A stretch of 64,000 nucleotides of DNA, taken from contig JAKZAN010000054.1 in NCBI GenBank assembly GCA_023053545.1, positions 124,001-188,000 on the forward strand. The letters run 5' to 3'. Positions 7,671 through 16,464 of the stretch are shown here, piece by piece. The position numbers were made by a program, and so were the translations under genes. Source of the DNA: Lepidurus packardi (Eukaryota; Arthropoda; Branchiopoda; Notostraca; Triopsidae). The notes under the pieces were generated by a model. The model made no database searches and was not told the origin of the DNA. It saw nothing but the letters and a program-made list of their open reading frames with translations. Position 1 is the stretch's first letter. The number at the start of each line of letters is the position of its first letter.

Positions 7671-10277
7671 TTATATTTTTTTCAGCAAGGCTTTTAAGTC
7701 CACTGCATTTTCAAAAAACCCCGCCCACAAATCGCCTTTCTCTTTAAGGCGACTTGGAACCGTTTTGAGGTTAAATTTGGTTAGGTCCAACTTGTCGTTA
7801 ATTTCGCTCCATGCCAATGGCGTGCTAACACCCGCACCTTCTCGCGGCCTTACCGAGTAGATACTCGCCATTGTTTTGCCACGCCCGTTCTGCAAAAAAT
7901 CTAAATATATTTTGCCAACTCGTTTTGCTGGCATTCTTTCCAAACTCGTAATTTCTGGAAGCGCCTTATGCACCATTTGACTAATTAGCAGTGAAATCTC
8001 CCGGGTTTGTTCATAGCTGTATTTGGGTTTGACAGGTATAAAAACATGTATGCCTTTGCCACCAGAAGTTTTTACGTAGCCCGTTATCCCCAACTGGTCT
8101 AGAATTTCTTTGAGTTTCAAAGCAGTTGCAATTAGTTTTTTCATATCTGCTTTGTTTGGGTCTAAATCGAAAATAATATAATCAGGATTGTTTAGACTTT
8201 TAATTCTACTGCTCCAAGGATTCAGTTCGATACAGCCATAATTTGCTAAAAACAAAAGTGTTTCGTGATCCTGACACAAAAGCCATTCGACTGCTTCTGA
8301 TGCGCTTTCTGATTTTATTTTTTTTGTTTTGATCCATTTGGGAACGGTACCGGCAACATTTTTTTGAAAGAACCCTGTGCTTTTAACCCCGTCCGGCGTG
8401 CGCCGAAGCGACTGCGGCCGGTCGATTAGATAAGGTAAAATATAGGGAGACATTTCGTCGTAATATCGGATCACATCCCCTTTTGTAATTTTTTCTTTAG
8501 GAAAAAACATTTTGTCGGTATTGGAAAATTCGACACGTCCTCTTTCAATTTCGAAGGTCTCATTTTTAGTGGCGACTTTAGATCTTACTGGTTTTTTATT
8601 TTCCGGTGCTGGTTTCTTTGTTGCTGTTTTCTTCTGCTCATTCATGATTTCGGTATTCACAGTTGGTTTTTCGGCGATGACTTTTTTTGCGGGTTTATCG
8701 TCACGCAAGCCTAAAAAAACGGGATGTCTCATGCTGCCAGTTTCAGTCCATTCAGAAAATTTGACTTGTGCTAATAATTTTGGCTTAACCCAATGAATAC
8801 CGCTCATTCGGGGTGCGTTCAAAAACGGATTTTCGTCTGTATTGAGTTCTTGCAGCTTTTGATGAATGGTTTTGAGTGTCGACTCATTGAAGCCAGTCCC
8901 AACTTTTCCGGCATATATAAGCTTGTTGTCTTGATAGTAGCCGCAGAGCAATGCGCCAATTCCCACGCGGCTTCCTTGCGGATCTGTATAGCCGGCAATA
9001 ACCACTTCCTGCTGCAGCTCTGTCTTTATTTTGAGCCAGTCTTTAGATCTTTTCGAAAGTTGATATTTCGATTTTAGTCGCTTTGCAACAATGCCTTCGC
9101 CGTTCATTTTTTCTGCTTTCTTAAATGCAGCTACGCCATCGCCAATTGTATGTTCGGAAAATGTTATTTGCTTATGTTTTGGCAGGATTGCTTGCAATAT
9201 TTTTTTTCGCTGTATTAATTCGAGGGCACATAAATTGAAACCATCAAAATATAGCAGGTCGAAGACATAATATTTTATAGTGCCTCGTGTGGGTTTTTCA
9301 TTTCGGTTTTGCAGCCACTGAAACTGACTTTTGCCTTTTGAATCTTCGATTACGATTTCACCATCAAAAATTACGTCGTGCGGAAATCCATTTAGGATTT
9401 TTTCGATTTCGGGATATTTGTCAAATTTGAGACCATTCCGGGAAATCAGTTCGCACGTACCCTTCTGAATTTGTGCCAATGCGCGGTAACCATCAAATTT
9501 TGTCTCGAATAGCCAATCGTCGTTGTCAAAAGGCTCGTCAGCTAACGTAGCCAATTGCGGTCGCCATGCTATCGGGAATTGATCTACGCGTTCGGCTGCA
9601 GCCAAATCGGCCGCTGAGAAGCTATCGGTAATTGCCGATGCGCTTTGAACTGCTTTTGCTTCTGACTTGTTATTTTTAGAATCCGATTTATTGCTATGCC
9701 AGACTGCGTCACTTTTGGCAATTTCATTCATATCCCTGCCAGAAATGATCGATTTGTCTCCAAAATTTGTTTCTGTTGAGGCAAATTCGTCTTTTCCCTT
9801 CATCAATAGCCATTGCCGATCTTGTTCGTCCATTCTAACCAAATGCCAAGAGCCTGTAAGTTTTCCGCCGGTCAAATCAACTTTAATATTGCCAGAACGA
9901 AGTTGCTTTTTCATGATTGCATGGTCTGCTAACCGGTCATCGTTTTCGCCTGCTGTATAGGTGCCGTTGTCCCAAACCATCACCGTGCCACCACCATATT
10001 CTCCTTTGGGAATAGTGCCCTCAAAATCGATATAGTCTATGGGGTGGTCTTCAGTCTGTACTGCAAGTCGGCGTTCACCCACCACATTGGAAGGGCCTTT
10101 TGGCACAGCCCAACTTACTAAAACGCCATCTATTTCCAGACGAAAGTCATAATGCAATCTAGATGCAGCATGCTTTTGTATCACAAAGCGTAGGGAGCCC
10201 TCGGATTTTTTTGTTTCACCTTTGGGTTCTTTTGTCTTTGAAAAGTTTCGTTTCTGGTTGTATTTTTCGAGTGCCAT
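7671..10277 (-). CDS. ligD: Multifunctional ATP-dependent DNA ligase D (end joining)
   Basis: An 868-residue LigD with the domain order phosphoesterase, ligase, polymerase. The phosphoesterase domain (about 28-175) shows HAASRLHYDFRLE and the HPIDYIDFEG / IPKGEYGGG segments. The ligase domain has catalytic Lys260 in ETKFDGYR and ends in the OB part with LKIKTELQQEV. The C-terminal primase-like polymerase domain (about 580-868) carries the metal-binding FDLDP and GGKGIHVF motifs. LigD seals double-strand breaks with Ku by non-homologous end joining. It starts one base after the Ku gene, so the two are almost certainly co-transcribed. All three domains look intact. Confidence 0.96.
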   Translation of the reverse strand: MALEKYNQKRNFSKTKEPKGETKKSEGSLRFVIQKHAASRLHYDFRLEIDGVLVSWAVPKGPSNVVGERRLAVQTEDHPIDYIDFEGTIPKGEYGGGTVMVWDNGTYTAGENDDRLADHAIMKKQLRSGNIKVDLTGGKLTGSWHLVRMDEQDRQWLLMKGKDEFASTETNFGDKSIISGRDMNEIAKSDAVWHSNKSDSKNNKSEAKAVQSASAITDSFSAADLAAAERVDQFPIAWRPQLATLADEPFDNDDWLFETKFDGYRALAQIQKGTCELISRNGLKFDKYPEIEKILNGFPHDVIFDGEIVIEDSKGKSQFQWLQNRNEKPTRGTIKYYVFDLLYFDGFNLCALELIQRKKILQAILPKHKQITFSEHTIGDGVAAFKKAEKMNGEGIVAKRLKSKYQLSKRSKDWLKIKTELQQEVVIAGYTDPQGSRVGIGALLCGYYQDNKLIYAGKVGTGFNESTLKTIHQKLQELNTDENPFLNAPRMSGIHWVKPKLLAQVKFSEWTETGSMRHPVFLGLRDDKPAKKVIAEKPTVNTEIMNEQKKTATKKPAPENKKPVRSKVATKNETFEIERGRVEFSNTDKMFFPKEKITKGDVIRYYDEMSPYILPYLIDRPQSLRRTPDGVKSTGFFQKNVAGTVPKWIKTKKIKSESASEAVEWLLCQDHETLLFLANYGCIELNPWSSRIKSLNNPDYIIFDLDPNKADMKKLIATALKLKEILDQLGITGYVKTSGGKGIHVFIPVKPKYSYEQTREISLLISQMVHKALPEITSLERMPAKRVGKIYLDFLQNGRGKTMASIYSVRPREGAGVSTPLAWSEINDKLDLTKFNLKTVPSRLKEKGDLWAGFFENAVDLKALLKKI

Positions 10278-10278
10278 T

Positions 10279-11064
10279 TTAATTTTTTATCGCTTCAAGA
10301 CTTGCTTTCAGTTGCTCCAGTAAATTGTCCTTTGCAGGGATTTTTTTCGCTGGTTGTGGTGTAGTTTTTGCGCCTCCCTTTTTAGGCTTTTCTTTCGCTT
10401 TCTTCTGAATAAGCTTAAGCAGTTCCTCTTTATAAGTGTCTTTGTATTTTTCAGGATCGAATTTTTCTGTAAGCTGATCAATAATTGTCATAGCCATATC
10501 CAATTCTTTTTTCTCAATTTTAATGCCTGTTGGCAAGTTCGCCTCGCTGGGTTTTCTAAGATCTTGTTCGAATCTGATCTGAATGAGCAAGATTGCATCG
10601 GCTTCAACTTTTAAGATGCCCAAATGCTCAGCGCTGCGTAGAACAAATTTTGCCAAGCCCACTTTTCCGCTTTTTTTTAAGGCAGCTCGCAGCAGCGCAT
10701 ATACTTTTGCGGCTTGTTTTTCTGGCTCTACTATGTATGGTTTTTCGAGGTACTGCGATGGGATTTCGTCTTCTAAGATAAATTCGAAAATATCAATGGT
10801 TTGTGTTTTTTCAGCAGCAACACTAGCCAAATCATCTTTATCAAGAATTACATAGTCGCCATCTTCCTTTTTGTACCCTTTTGCGATGTCGTCCCAAGGC
10901 ACTTCTTTTCCGTCGCTTTTGCAAACACGTACAAATTGAATGGGACATTGGTCCTTTTTTCGGATCATGTCTAAATCGATTCGGTGCGTTACAGATCCGC
11001 TGTAGAGCCGGACTGGGATATTTACCAATCCAAAACTGATGCTCCCTTTCCAAAGCGCTTTCAT
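10279..11064 (-). CDS. ku: Ku protein, DNA end-binding (end joining)
   Basis: A 261-residue bacterial Ku. The start MKALWKGSISFGLVNIPVRLYS is highly typical, and the central core includes QYLEKPYIVEP and KSGKVGLAKFVLRS. The C-terminal tail is Lys-rich (KKAKEKPKKGG), as in Ku proteins that recruit LigD. It forms a homodimeric ring on broken DNA ends. Its ATG overlaps the stop codon of the upstream glycosidase-like gene (ATGA), which suggests coupled translation, and it is followed at once by ligD. Confidence 0.96.
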   Translation of the reverse strand: MKALWKGSISFGLVNIPVRLYSGSVTHRIDLDMIRKKDQCPIQFVRVCKSDGKEVPWDDIAKGYKKEDGDYVILDKDDLASVAAEKTQTIDIFEFILEDEIPSQYLEKPYIVEPEKQAAKVYALLRAALKKSGKVGLAKFVLRSAEHLGILKVEADAILLIQIRFEQDLRKPSEANLPTGIKIEKKELDMAMTIIDQLTEKFDPEKYKDTYKEELLKLIQKKAKEKPKKGGAKTTPQPAKKIPAKDNLLEQLKASLEAIKN

Positions 11065-12110
11065 GTATTGTTATATTGTAAGTAGACGTTCAAATGTTGC
11101 TGGCATTGGTGAACCGTTTCCCATAAAGGCTCGTTTGGAATTCGGTTCAAGTTGTCGTCCAAGTGATACAATCCTGTTTTTTTTCGCTTTCTAATGTCGT
11201 TCCAGTCGATTTTATCATTTACCGAAAACAAGCAAATTCCGGCAATGGGTATCGACTTTTTAAGGGCTTCTTTGCACTGAATCGATAGGCTTTCGAGCCA
11301 TTTGGACTGGGATGATCCTGGACTTGCATTCCCCATAATAATGATTGGTTTTTTATAGCGACTAAATACCAATTCAATCAGATTGGGACTGGTCACAAAC
11401 GTATCTGAGTTTGTAGTTGCAATTCCAATATAATCAATATTGCGAACATTTCCGTGCAATTCTTCACACATTAGGCCCATTAAAATATCAGTTACATGAA
11501 AAGGAATGTCGTCCAGATTGTGATTTTCTAGGTCTAGCGTTTCAGATATTATAACCGTACATTTCGGATACACTTCTTTTAACTTCTCAATTCCCGCTAT
11601 AGCTGCCTTACACAAATGGTATTTGATTTCGTATCCATATTTATGTGCCAGAGGAAATGTATTCCGGTTTTGATATGCGATTTTGGAAAAGAAATTAATA
11701 TCATTCATTGGAATGGTGAGCAATTCTTGGCCACTAAAGTTCATGTGAAATTCTGCAAAGGCTTCACATAAGGCAACAAATCTCTCGGTAAAAGCGGGTA
11801 GTGCAGGGTGCAGGTCTTTTGGATAGCCAAAGTGAAAAAGATCCCATATTTGTTGAATGCCATATTTCTCGGCAACATCCATCCGATATTTAACGTTACT
11901 AAAATCGTAGTGAAATGGTGTTTTTTCGACATCGCTCCAGCAAATTCCTTCACGCACAGTCAGTATGTTATTGGCAGCTAGTAGCGCATAATCTTCTTCA
12001 ACTCGAATATTATGCTCTGTTGCCTCCAGTAGATTTACGCGTATGCCATCACGATTAATGAGATCCGCACATTGAAAACCTCCAATAAAGAATGTGTTTA
12101 AAGTATTCAT
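11061..12110 (-). CDS. Glycosidase-like TIM-barrel protein
   Basis: A 349-residue protein resembling family 1/clan A glycoside hydrolases. It contains GICWSDVEKTPFHYDFSNV near residue 60, the pattern of GH1-like proteins, an HFGYP segment, and MNDINFF in place of the acid/base NEP motif; the second catalytic Glu is not obvious. It may therefore be inactive or unusual. I chose the ATG at 12110 rather than 12161 because the extra 17 residues look non-coding. The upstream gene is a glycosyltransferase, which supports a carbohydrate role; the downstream overlap with Ku is odd. Confidence 0.6.
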   Translation of the reverse strand: MNTLNTFFIGGFQCADLINRDGIRVNLLEATEHNIRVEEDYALLAANNILTVREGICWSDVEKTPFHYDFSNVKYRMDVAEKYGIQQIWDLFHFGYPKDLHPALPAFTERFVALCEAFAEFHMNFSGQELLTIPMNDINFFSKIAYQNRNTFPLAHKYGYEIKYHLCKAAIAGIEKLKEVYPKCTVIISETLDLENHNLDDIPFHVTDILMGLMCEELHGNVRNIDYIGIATTNSDTFVTSPNLIELVFSRYKKPIIIMGNASPGSSQSKWLESLSIQCKEALKKSIPIAGICLFSVNDKIDWNDIRKRKKTGLYHLDDNLNRIPNEPLWETVHQCQQHLNVYLQYNNT

Positions 12111-12243
12111 GGTCAACGGGTAATTACGTTTATAATGCCATACAATGCTAGACACCAACAACGGCCATTGACTTTTTGAGGCTAGAAGGTATAAGTCATG
12201 ACCGTTGGATGTTTAGTGGCAATTTTTGACTGATTTTTGCTCG

Positions 12244-13386
12244 CTACGCACGAGCTGTTTTAGCAATTAACAAGTTCATTTTATCAACCGTATTGTCCCA
12301 TGAAGTGCGTTCAAGAATATCTTCATATTCACATTCAAGTGACAAGTCATGAGGGTTTTCTAAAATAAATTGGATGGCTTCAGAAAATTCATCTGCATTT
12401 TCAACTAAAGTAACGCAGTGTTTATAATCTCTTACTACATCTTTAATGTGTGTTGAAATAATGGGCCTGCCCGCAGCCATGTATTCTAATGTTTTTGTAG
12501 GGCTAATAAACCGCGTAGATTCATTTAGCGCAAAAGGCATTAACGCAATTGAAAAAGCTTTTAGGTAATTTGGAAGCACTTCATATGAACGCATACCCAA
12601 ATAGTGTATGTTTTCGTTTTTCGGTAAATCTTCTTCATTAATTTTGGCAAGAGGCCCTATCATTACAAAAGATATTTCCGGATTGTTTTCAGCGGTGTTT
12701 GCAATTAAATCAAGATCAATTCGTTCGTCGATCACCCCGTAATACCCCACAATTGGCAACGATATTTTAGTCATATCATCTGGAACTGCAATGCCGTTCA
12801 TGGCTTGCGCGAAGTGTGCCCGATCAACAGAACTTGGAAAGCAAAATACGTTGTGGTGTTGTTTCTTTTTTGATTCATATAGCGATTTTCCGCCCGTAAA
12901 GACCACATTTGCATTGCCCATTAGAAACTTTTCTTGCTGAATCAAGCTTGCCTGGGCACCTTTAAAAAGAGATAACTCATCCATACAATCATAAACAACT
13001 GCATTGAAATTGAACTCCTCTAAAAGTGAAACAAACGAAGGCGAGTAGAACCAGCCAGTATCAATATTTCGGTTTTTTACAAATTTGCCCAGAACGTTTT
13101 TTATGGCGTCAATACTGGATACTTTAGGCTGCAAAACATGAAGATTATGATGAACTTCGATAAGGTTTCCACTGTTTTCTTCTTCGATGCTATATGCTAT
13201 CGGTTCTTCAATAAAGAGAATTTTTAGATCTTTTGCCATTCGGCTGATAATATGCTGCGGTCGTTGGTATACAAACTGCCACCGAAGATGACAAAAAACA
13301 ACCATATCATAAGATTGTTGTGCGTTATTGTCTGTTGCAGTTGCAGTGCTTTTGCTGTTATTGATTTTAGCTGTAGTCGTATTCAT
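12244..13386 (-). CDS. Glycosyltransferase (GT4-like)
   Basis: A 380-residue glycosyltransferase. After a low-complexity N-terminus rich in Thr, Asn and Ser it has VVFCHLRWQFVYQRPQHI, typical of a GT4-like group in which the fold begins with this WxxxxQRPQH motif. The second half contains IGYYGVIDERIDL and the donor-binding region with SPTKTLEYMAAGRPII, where the Glu is the usual E of the EX7E motif. Substrate unknown. It precedes the glycosidase-like gene by 133 bp and probably heads the operon that runs to SemiSWEET. Confidence 0.85.
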   Translation of the reverse strand: MNTTTAKINNSKSTATATDNNAQQSYDMVVFCHLRWQFVYQRPQHIISRMAKDLKILFIEEPIAYSIEEENSGNLIEVHHNLHVLQPKVSSIDAIKNVLGKFVKNRNIDTGWFYSPSFVSLLEEFNFNAVVYDCMDELSLFKGAQASLIQQEKFLMGNANVVFTGGKSLYESKKKQHHNVFCFPSSVDRAHFAQAMNGIAVPDDMTKISLPIVGYYGVIDERIDLDLIANTAENNPEISFVMIGPLAKINEEDLPKNENIHYLGMRSYEVLPNYLKAFSIALMPFALNESTRFISPTKTLEYMAAGRPIISTHIKDVVRDYKHCVTLVENADEFSEAIQFILENPHDLSLECEYEDILERTSWDNTVDKMNLLIAKTARA

Positions 13387-13642
13387 TTGTATTTAGTTTG
13401 TATTGTAGGTTTGTGTGCATTAATTGTTCATTGCAAAGTTTTACAAATTGGCTCGAATTCGCTTACAGAATTTCAACAAAAGTTTATAGTATTTATAAAT
13501 GCAATAATTTTATTATGTTTTTGTTAAACATTTCGTAACAATTTGGTGTTTTTTGTGATGTATTAATTTTAGAATATAATCAAATAAGGGTATAAGATTA
13601 TTTATGCAGATTTGTCGAATTTTATCAACTAAATAATTGATT

Positions 13643-13804
13643 ATGAAAGCAATAACGTTAATGGCAGTGCAGCCAGATCCGGAAGATTCATCTTTCAATC
13701 CAGGAAATAAAGATCCAGAGATTGATAGCGATAATTCGCTTCGCGATGGAGAGAGTGATACTGATGATAATCAGGAAGATGAGGTGCAGAATGGTCTTTT
13801 ATGA
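13643..13804 (+). CDS. Small acidic protein (53 aa), hypothetical
   Basis: A 53-residue open frame starting with ATG at 13643, rich in Asp, Glu and Asn, with no hydrophobic segment. It is followed by a good terminator at 13895-13927, which supports it being a transcribed unit. It resembles the acidic protein at 7024 in composition only. No family is recognised. Confidence 0.5.
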   Translation: MKAITLMAVQPDPEDSSFNPGNKDPEIDSDNSLRDGESDTDDNQEDEVQNGLL

Positions 13805-14107
13805 AAGAAAGAGTCGCGTAAAACTTTTTTTTGAAAGTTAGATTTTTATAAAAAACCTTTGTAGAAAAACGGGTAGTGCTGACACAAAAAAAAGAAAGTG
13901 GAATCTATGAAAATTCCACTTTTTTATTAACTAATGTTTCAATCAATAAAAAAAAGATGATAAGGAATCCCTACATACCTTACCACCTTTTTATAAACTG
14001 ATTGTTGCAAACCAGGTACAAAATATTATTTTGCACAGGTCAAAGATAATACGTTCAATTCTCCGTTTTTTTATATATTTTTTTGGAATTATTACATAAT
14101 TACCACG
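13805..14107. other. Intergenic region with one terminator
   Basis: 303 bp between the small acidic gene and the convergent tamL. Apart from the hairpin at 13895-13927 I see no coding frame, promoter or repeat here. Confidence 0.6.
13895..13927 (+). terminator. Rho-independent terminator
   Basis: Perfect 10-bp stem AAAGTGGAAT / ATTCCACTTT with an 8-nt loop, followed by TTTATT. It serves the small acidic gene. Confidence 0.75.
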
Positions 14108-16399
14108 TCAAAAGGGATAGCCAATTGCAAGATTAAATACAAGATTTTCGCGGCGCCAACTGCGATCACCCAGATCGATCTGGTTTAAGGTCCACCGACT
14201 GTTTTCTGGCAAGTAAGGTTTCCGGATTGGGAATGCCAAGTCGGTGCGTAAAATTAGGAATGTGAGGTCAAATCGCAATCCCACACCTGTTCCAGCGGCA
14301 ATCTCCTTCGTGAAATTTTTTGAAAATTCTGCTCCTGGCTTTTGCAGATTTTTATTCCACAGCCATACATTTCCCGCGTCTAAAAATAGAGCTCCATGCA
14401 CCACACTGAATAATTTTGCACGGTATTCGATATTAAATTCTAACTTGATATCGCCAGACTGATCTGGCAGAAAATTATTGGTGGAAATTTCCGGATTATA
14501 GCTGCCTGGCCCAATAGATCGCGCGCGAAATGCCCTTATGCTGTTGGTTCCACCAATAAAAAATTGACGGATAAACGGCAGTTCGGATGAGTTTCCATAA
14601 GGATAACCAACGCCAGCAATAATTCTCGTAGCAACTTGTGAATTGTTGTTTAGTTTGAAATAGTACCTAAAATCACTTTCGGTCTTGATGAATTGACTGA
14701 ATGGAACATTAAAAATTTTGATGGTGTCGCCTGCAGCCACATTTGCCCCAGAGGCTAATCCAGCAATTGTGCCAGCAAGCTCTGCCGATCCCTTATAATA
14801 GAAGGTGTGTTTTTTTCGGGTGCGCATCGTATTGGTATAGGTGTAGCTATACGTTGGCCCAAAAATGAGTTGTTTTTCGGTTACTTTTCCCAAACTCGGA
14901 TTTTCTTCAATTTGTGATCGGTATAACGGAGTAATACTGCTTGGGCTGACATAGTTCACGTCAATTAGATTGAGCTGGTGTTCTTTTGTAATATACTCTT
15001 TCCAGAGGTATCCAAACGAAGTCCTAAAGGAATTGAGTGTGTATAACTGCTGTCTAATTAGGTGTTCGAATCCGATTGTGGCTTTGGTTTTTGGTACAAA
15101 TCCGCTTGCAGATACAACTTTGAAAGGAGCAATAAATCTTGGCCAGATAAGGCTTGCTTCGGTTCCAAATCGATAGACATTAAATCCTTTGTTTTGCCCC
15201 GATACTTGAACTTCCATGCCGCCAAATGCAGTTAGATTGAATAATTCTGCGCCTCTAAATGCATTTCGATGACTCCAGTTAATGTTTAATTCTGTTCCGG
15301 TATAATTCGCTGAGTTCGTTTTAGCCAATACTTCGGCGCGGATTGTTTTTTTGGGTAAGGGTGTTAGGAAATAATAGGCATCTAATGCGTCATTGACGCT
15401 GTCGCCAATTCGAAACTCATTTTTAACAAACTTGAACGGCCCCATATTAACCAAACGGTTCAGGGAAAGGTTGTGATCTGTTCGGTTGTATATATCGCCT
15501 TTTTTGAAATATAATGTTCTGTCGAAAATCCGAGGATTAAACATCCTACTTGAATCGATGATGGTGAAATCGCCGTGCTGGATGATGTCTGACGGCTTAT
15601 AATTAACAGTGTCGGTTTTGATCGAAAAATTTGGATAAATCACAACATTGTTAATCTTATATACTTGTCTTGCAATTGTGGGCGTTTCTGGTTTAATTTT
15701 GATTTTTAGATCAATTTGGTGTTTGCCAACCGTGCTGTCAACTTGCACCAGTAAATAATCAGCACCGAAATAATAAAATCCTTGCTCCTTGAGTTTCGCG
15801 TCTATACGTTCCCGTTCTGCTTTAATCAAATCTAAGTCGTATGCCTTGCCTGGCTTGAGAGCGCTTCGCCGTTGTGTTTTTGCAATTGCCTTCGCCAGAT
15901 CCGACGAATCTGCTGGAAAAATTACATTTCTAATTTTATATTGCATTCGTGTTCGAACTGTATATGCAGCTTTTGCCCGTTTGCCTGCGCGCGTTGAGTC
16001 TGAAGATGTGCGGGCTTTGAAATAGCCACTATTTTCAGCATAATTTTGGATAACACTGCTGTTATAACCCAAGTCAACTTGACTAAAAAGCACTGGTGGT
16101 TCGCCAACTTTATAGCGCAGCCAATGCCGCAAACCTTTTTCTTTCTTGGGTTCACCCGCGATGTTATACAGCAGCAGTTTTGGACGAAGGCCTAATATCT
16201 TCGAATTGGGTTTTGGCCGTAGCAAACCTTTCATTTCCTTCTCCAAGGCTTTCTTTTCCTTTCTTTTTATAACAGAATCCACAATTTTCACGGATCCGCC
16301 AACGTATAGCAGCTCGCCTTCAGGCAAGTACTTTGTGTTGCTGCAACTCAACAAAAATAAGGACAGCAGCAGGGTTATTATAATGTTGTTTTTACTCAT
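14108..16399 (-). CDS. tamL: TamL: lipoprotein TamA/BamA-like outer membrane protein
   Basis: An Omp85-family protein of 763 residues. It begins with a lipoprotein signal (MSKNNIIITLLLSLFLLSC, with Cys as lipid anchor), which is the hallmark of the Bacteroidota TamL variant of TamA. POTRA-like repeats fill the middle (about 30-400) and a beta-barrel follows, ending in a terminal Phe (IGYPF). The conserved barrel motif IRAFRARSIGPG is present near residue 645. A longer start at 16468 overlaps the tamB stop by ATGA, but it would put 23 basic residues before the signal peptide, so I prefer 16399. It partners TamB in moving material to the outer membrane. Confidence 0.88.
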   Translation of the reverse strand: MSKNNIIITLLLSLFLLSCSNTKYLPEGELLYVGGSVKIVDSVIKRKEKKALEKEMKGLLRPKPNSKILGLRPKLLLYNIAGEPKKEKGLRHWLRYKVGEPPVLFSQVDLGYNSSVIQNYAENSGYFKARTSSDSTRAGKRAKAAYTVRTRMQYKIRNVIFPADSSDLAKAIAKTQRRSALKPGKAYDLDLIKAERERIDAKLKEQGFYYFGADYLLVQVDSTVGKHQIDLKIKIKPETPTIARQVYKINNVVIYPNFSIKTDTVNYKPSDIIQHGDFTIIDSSRMFNPRIFDRTLYFKKGDIYNRTDHNLSLNRLVNMGPFKFVKNEFRIGDSVNDALDAYYFLTPLPKKTIRAEVLAKTNSANYTGTELNINWSHRNAFRGAELFNLTAFGGMEVQVSGQNKGFNVYRFGTEASLIWPRFIAPFKVVSASGFVPKTKATIGFEHLIRQQLYTLNSFRTSFGYLWKEYITKEHQLNLIDVNYVSPSSITPLYRSQIEENPSLGKVTEKQLIFGPTYSYTYTNTMRTRKKHTFYYKGSAELAGTIAGLASGANVAAGDTIKIFNVPFSQFIKTESDFRYYFKLNNNSQVATRIIAGVGYPYGNSSELPFIRQFFIGGTNSIRAFRARSIGPGSYNPEISTNNFLPDQSGDIKLEFNIEYRAKLFSVVHGALFLDAGNVWLWNKNLQKPGAEFSKNFTKEIAAGTGVGLRFDLTFLILRTDLAFPIRKPYLPENSRWTLNQIDLGDRSWRRENLVFNLAIGYPF

Positions 16400-16464
16400 C
16401 TGCATTCGGTTTTGAAGTGCGTGTATTTTCCAGCTGCGCCTTTTCCTTTGCTTGTTTTTTACGC

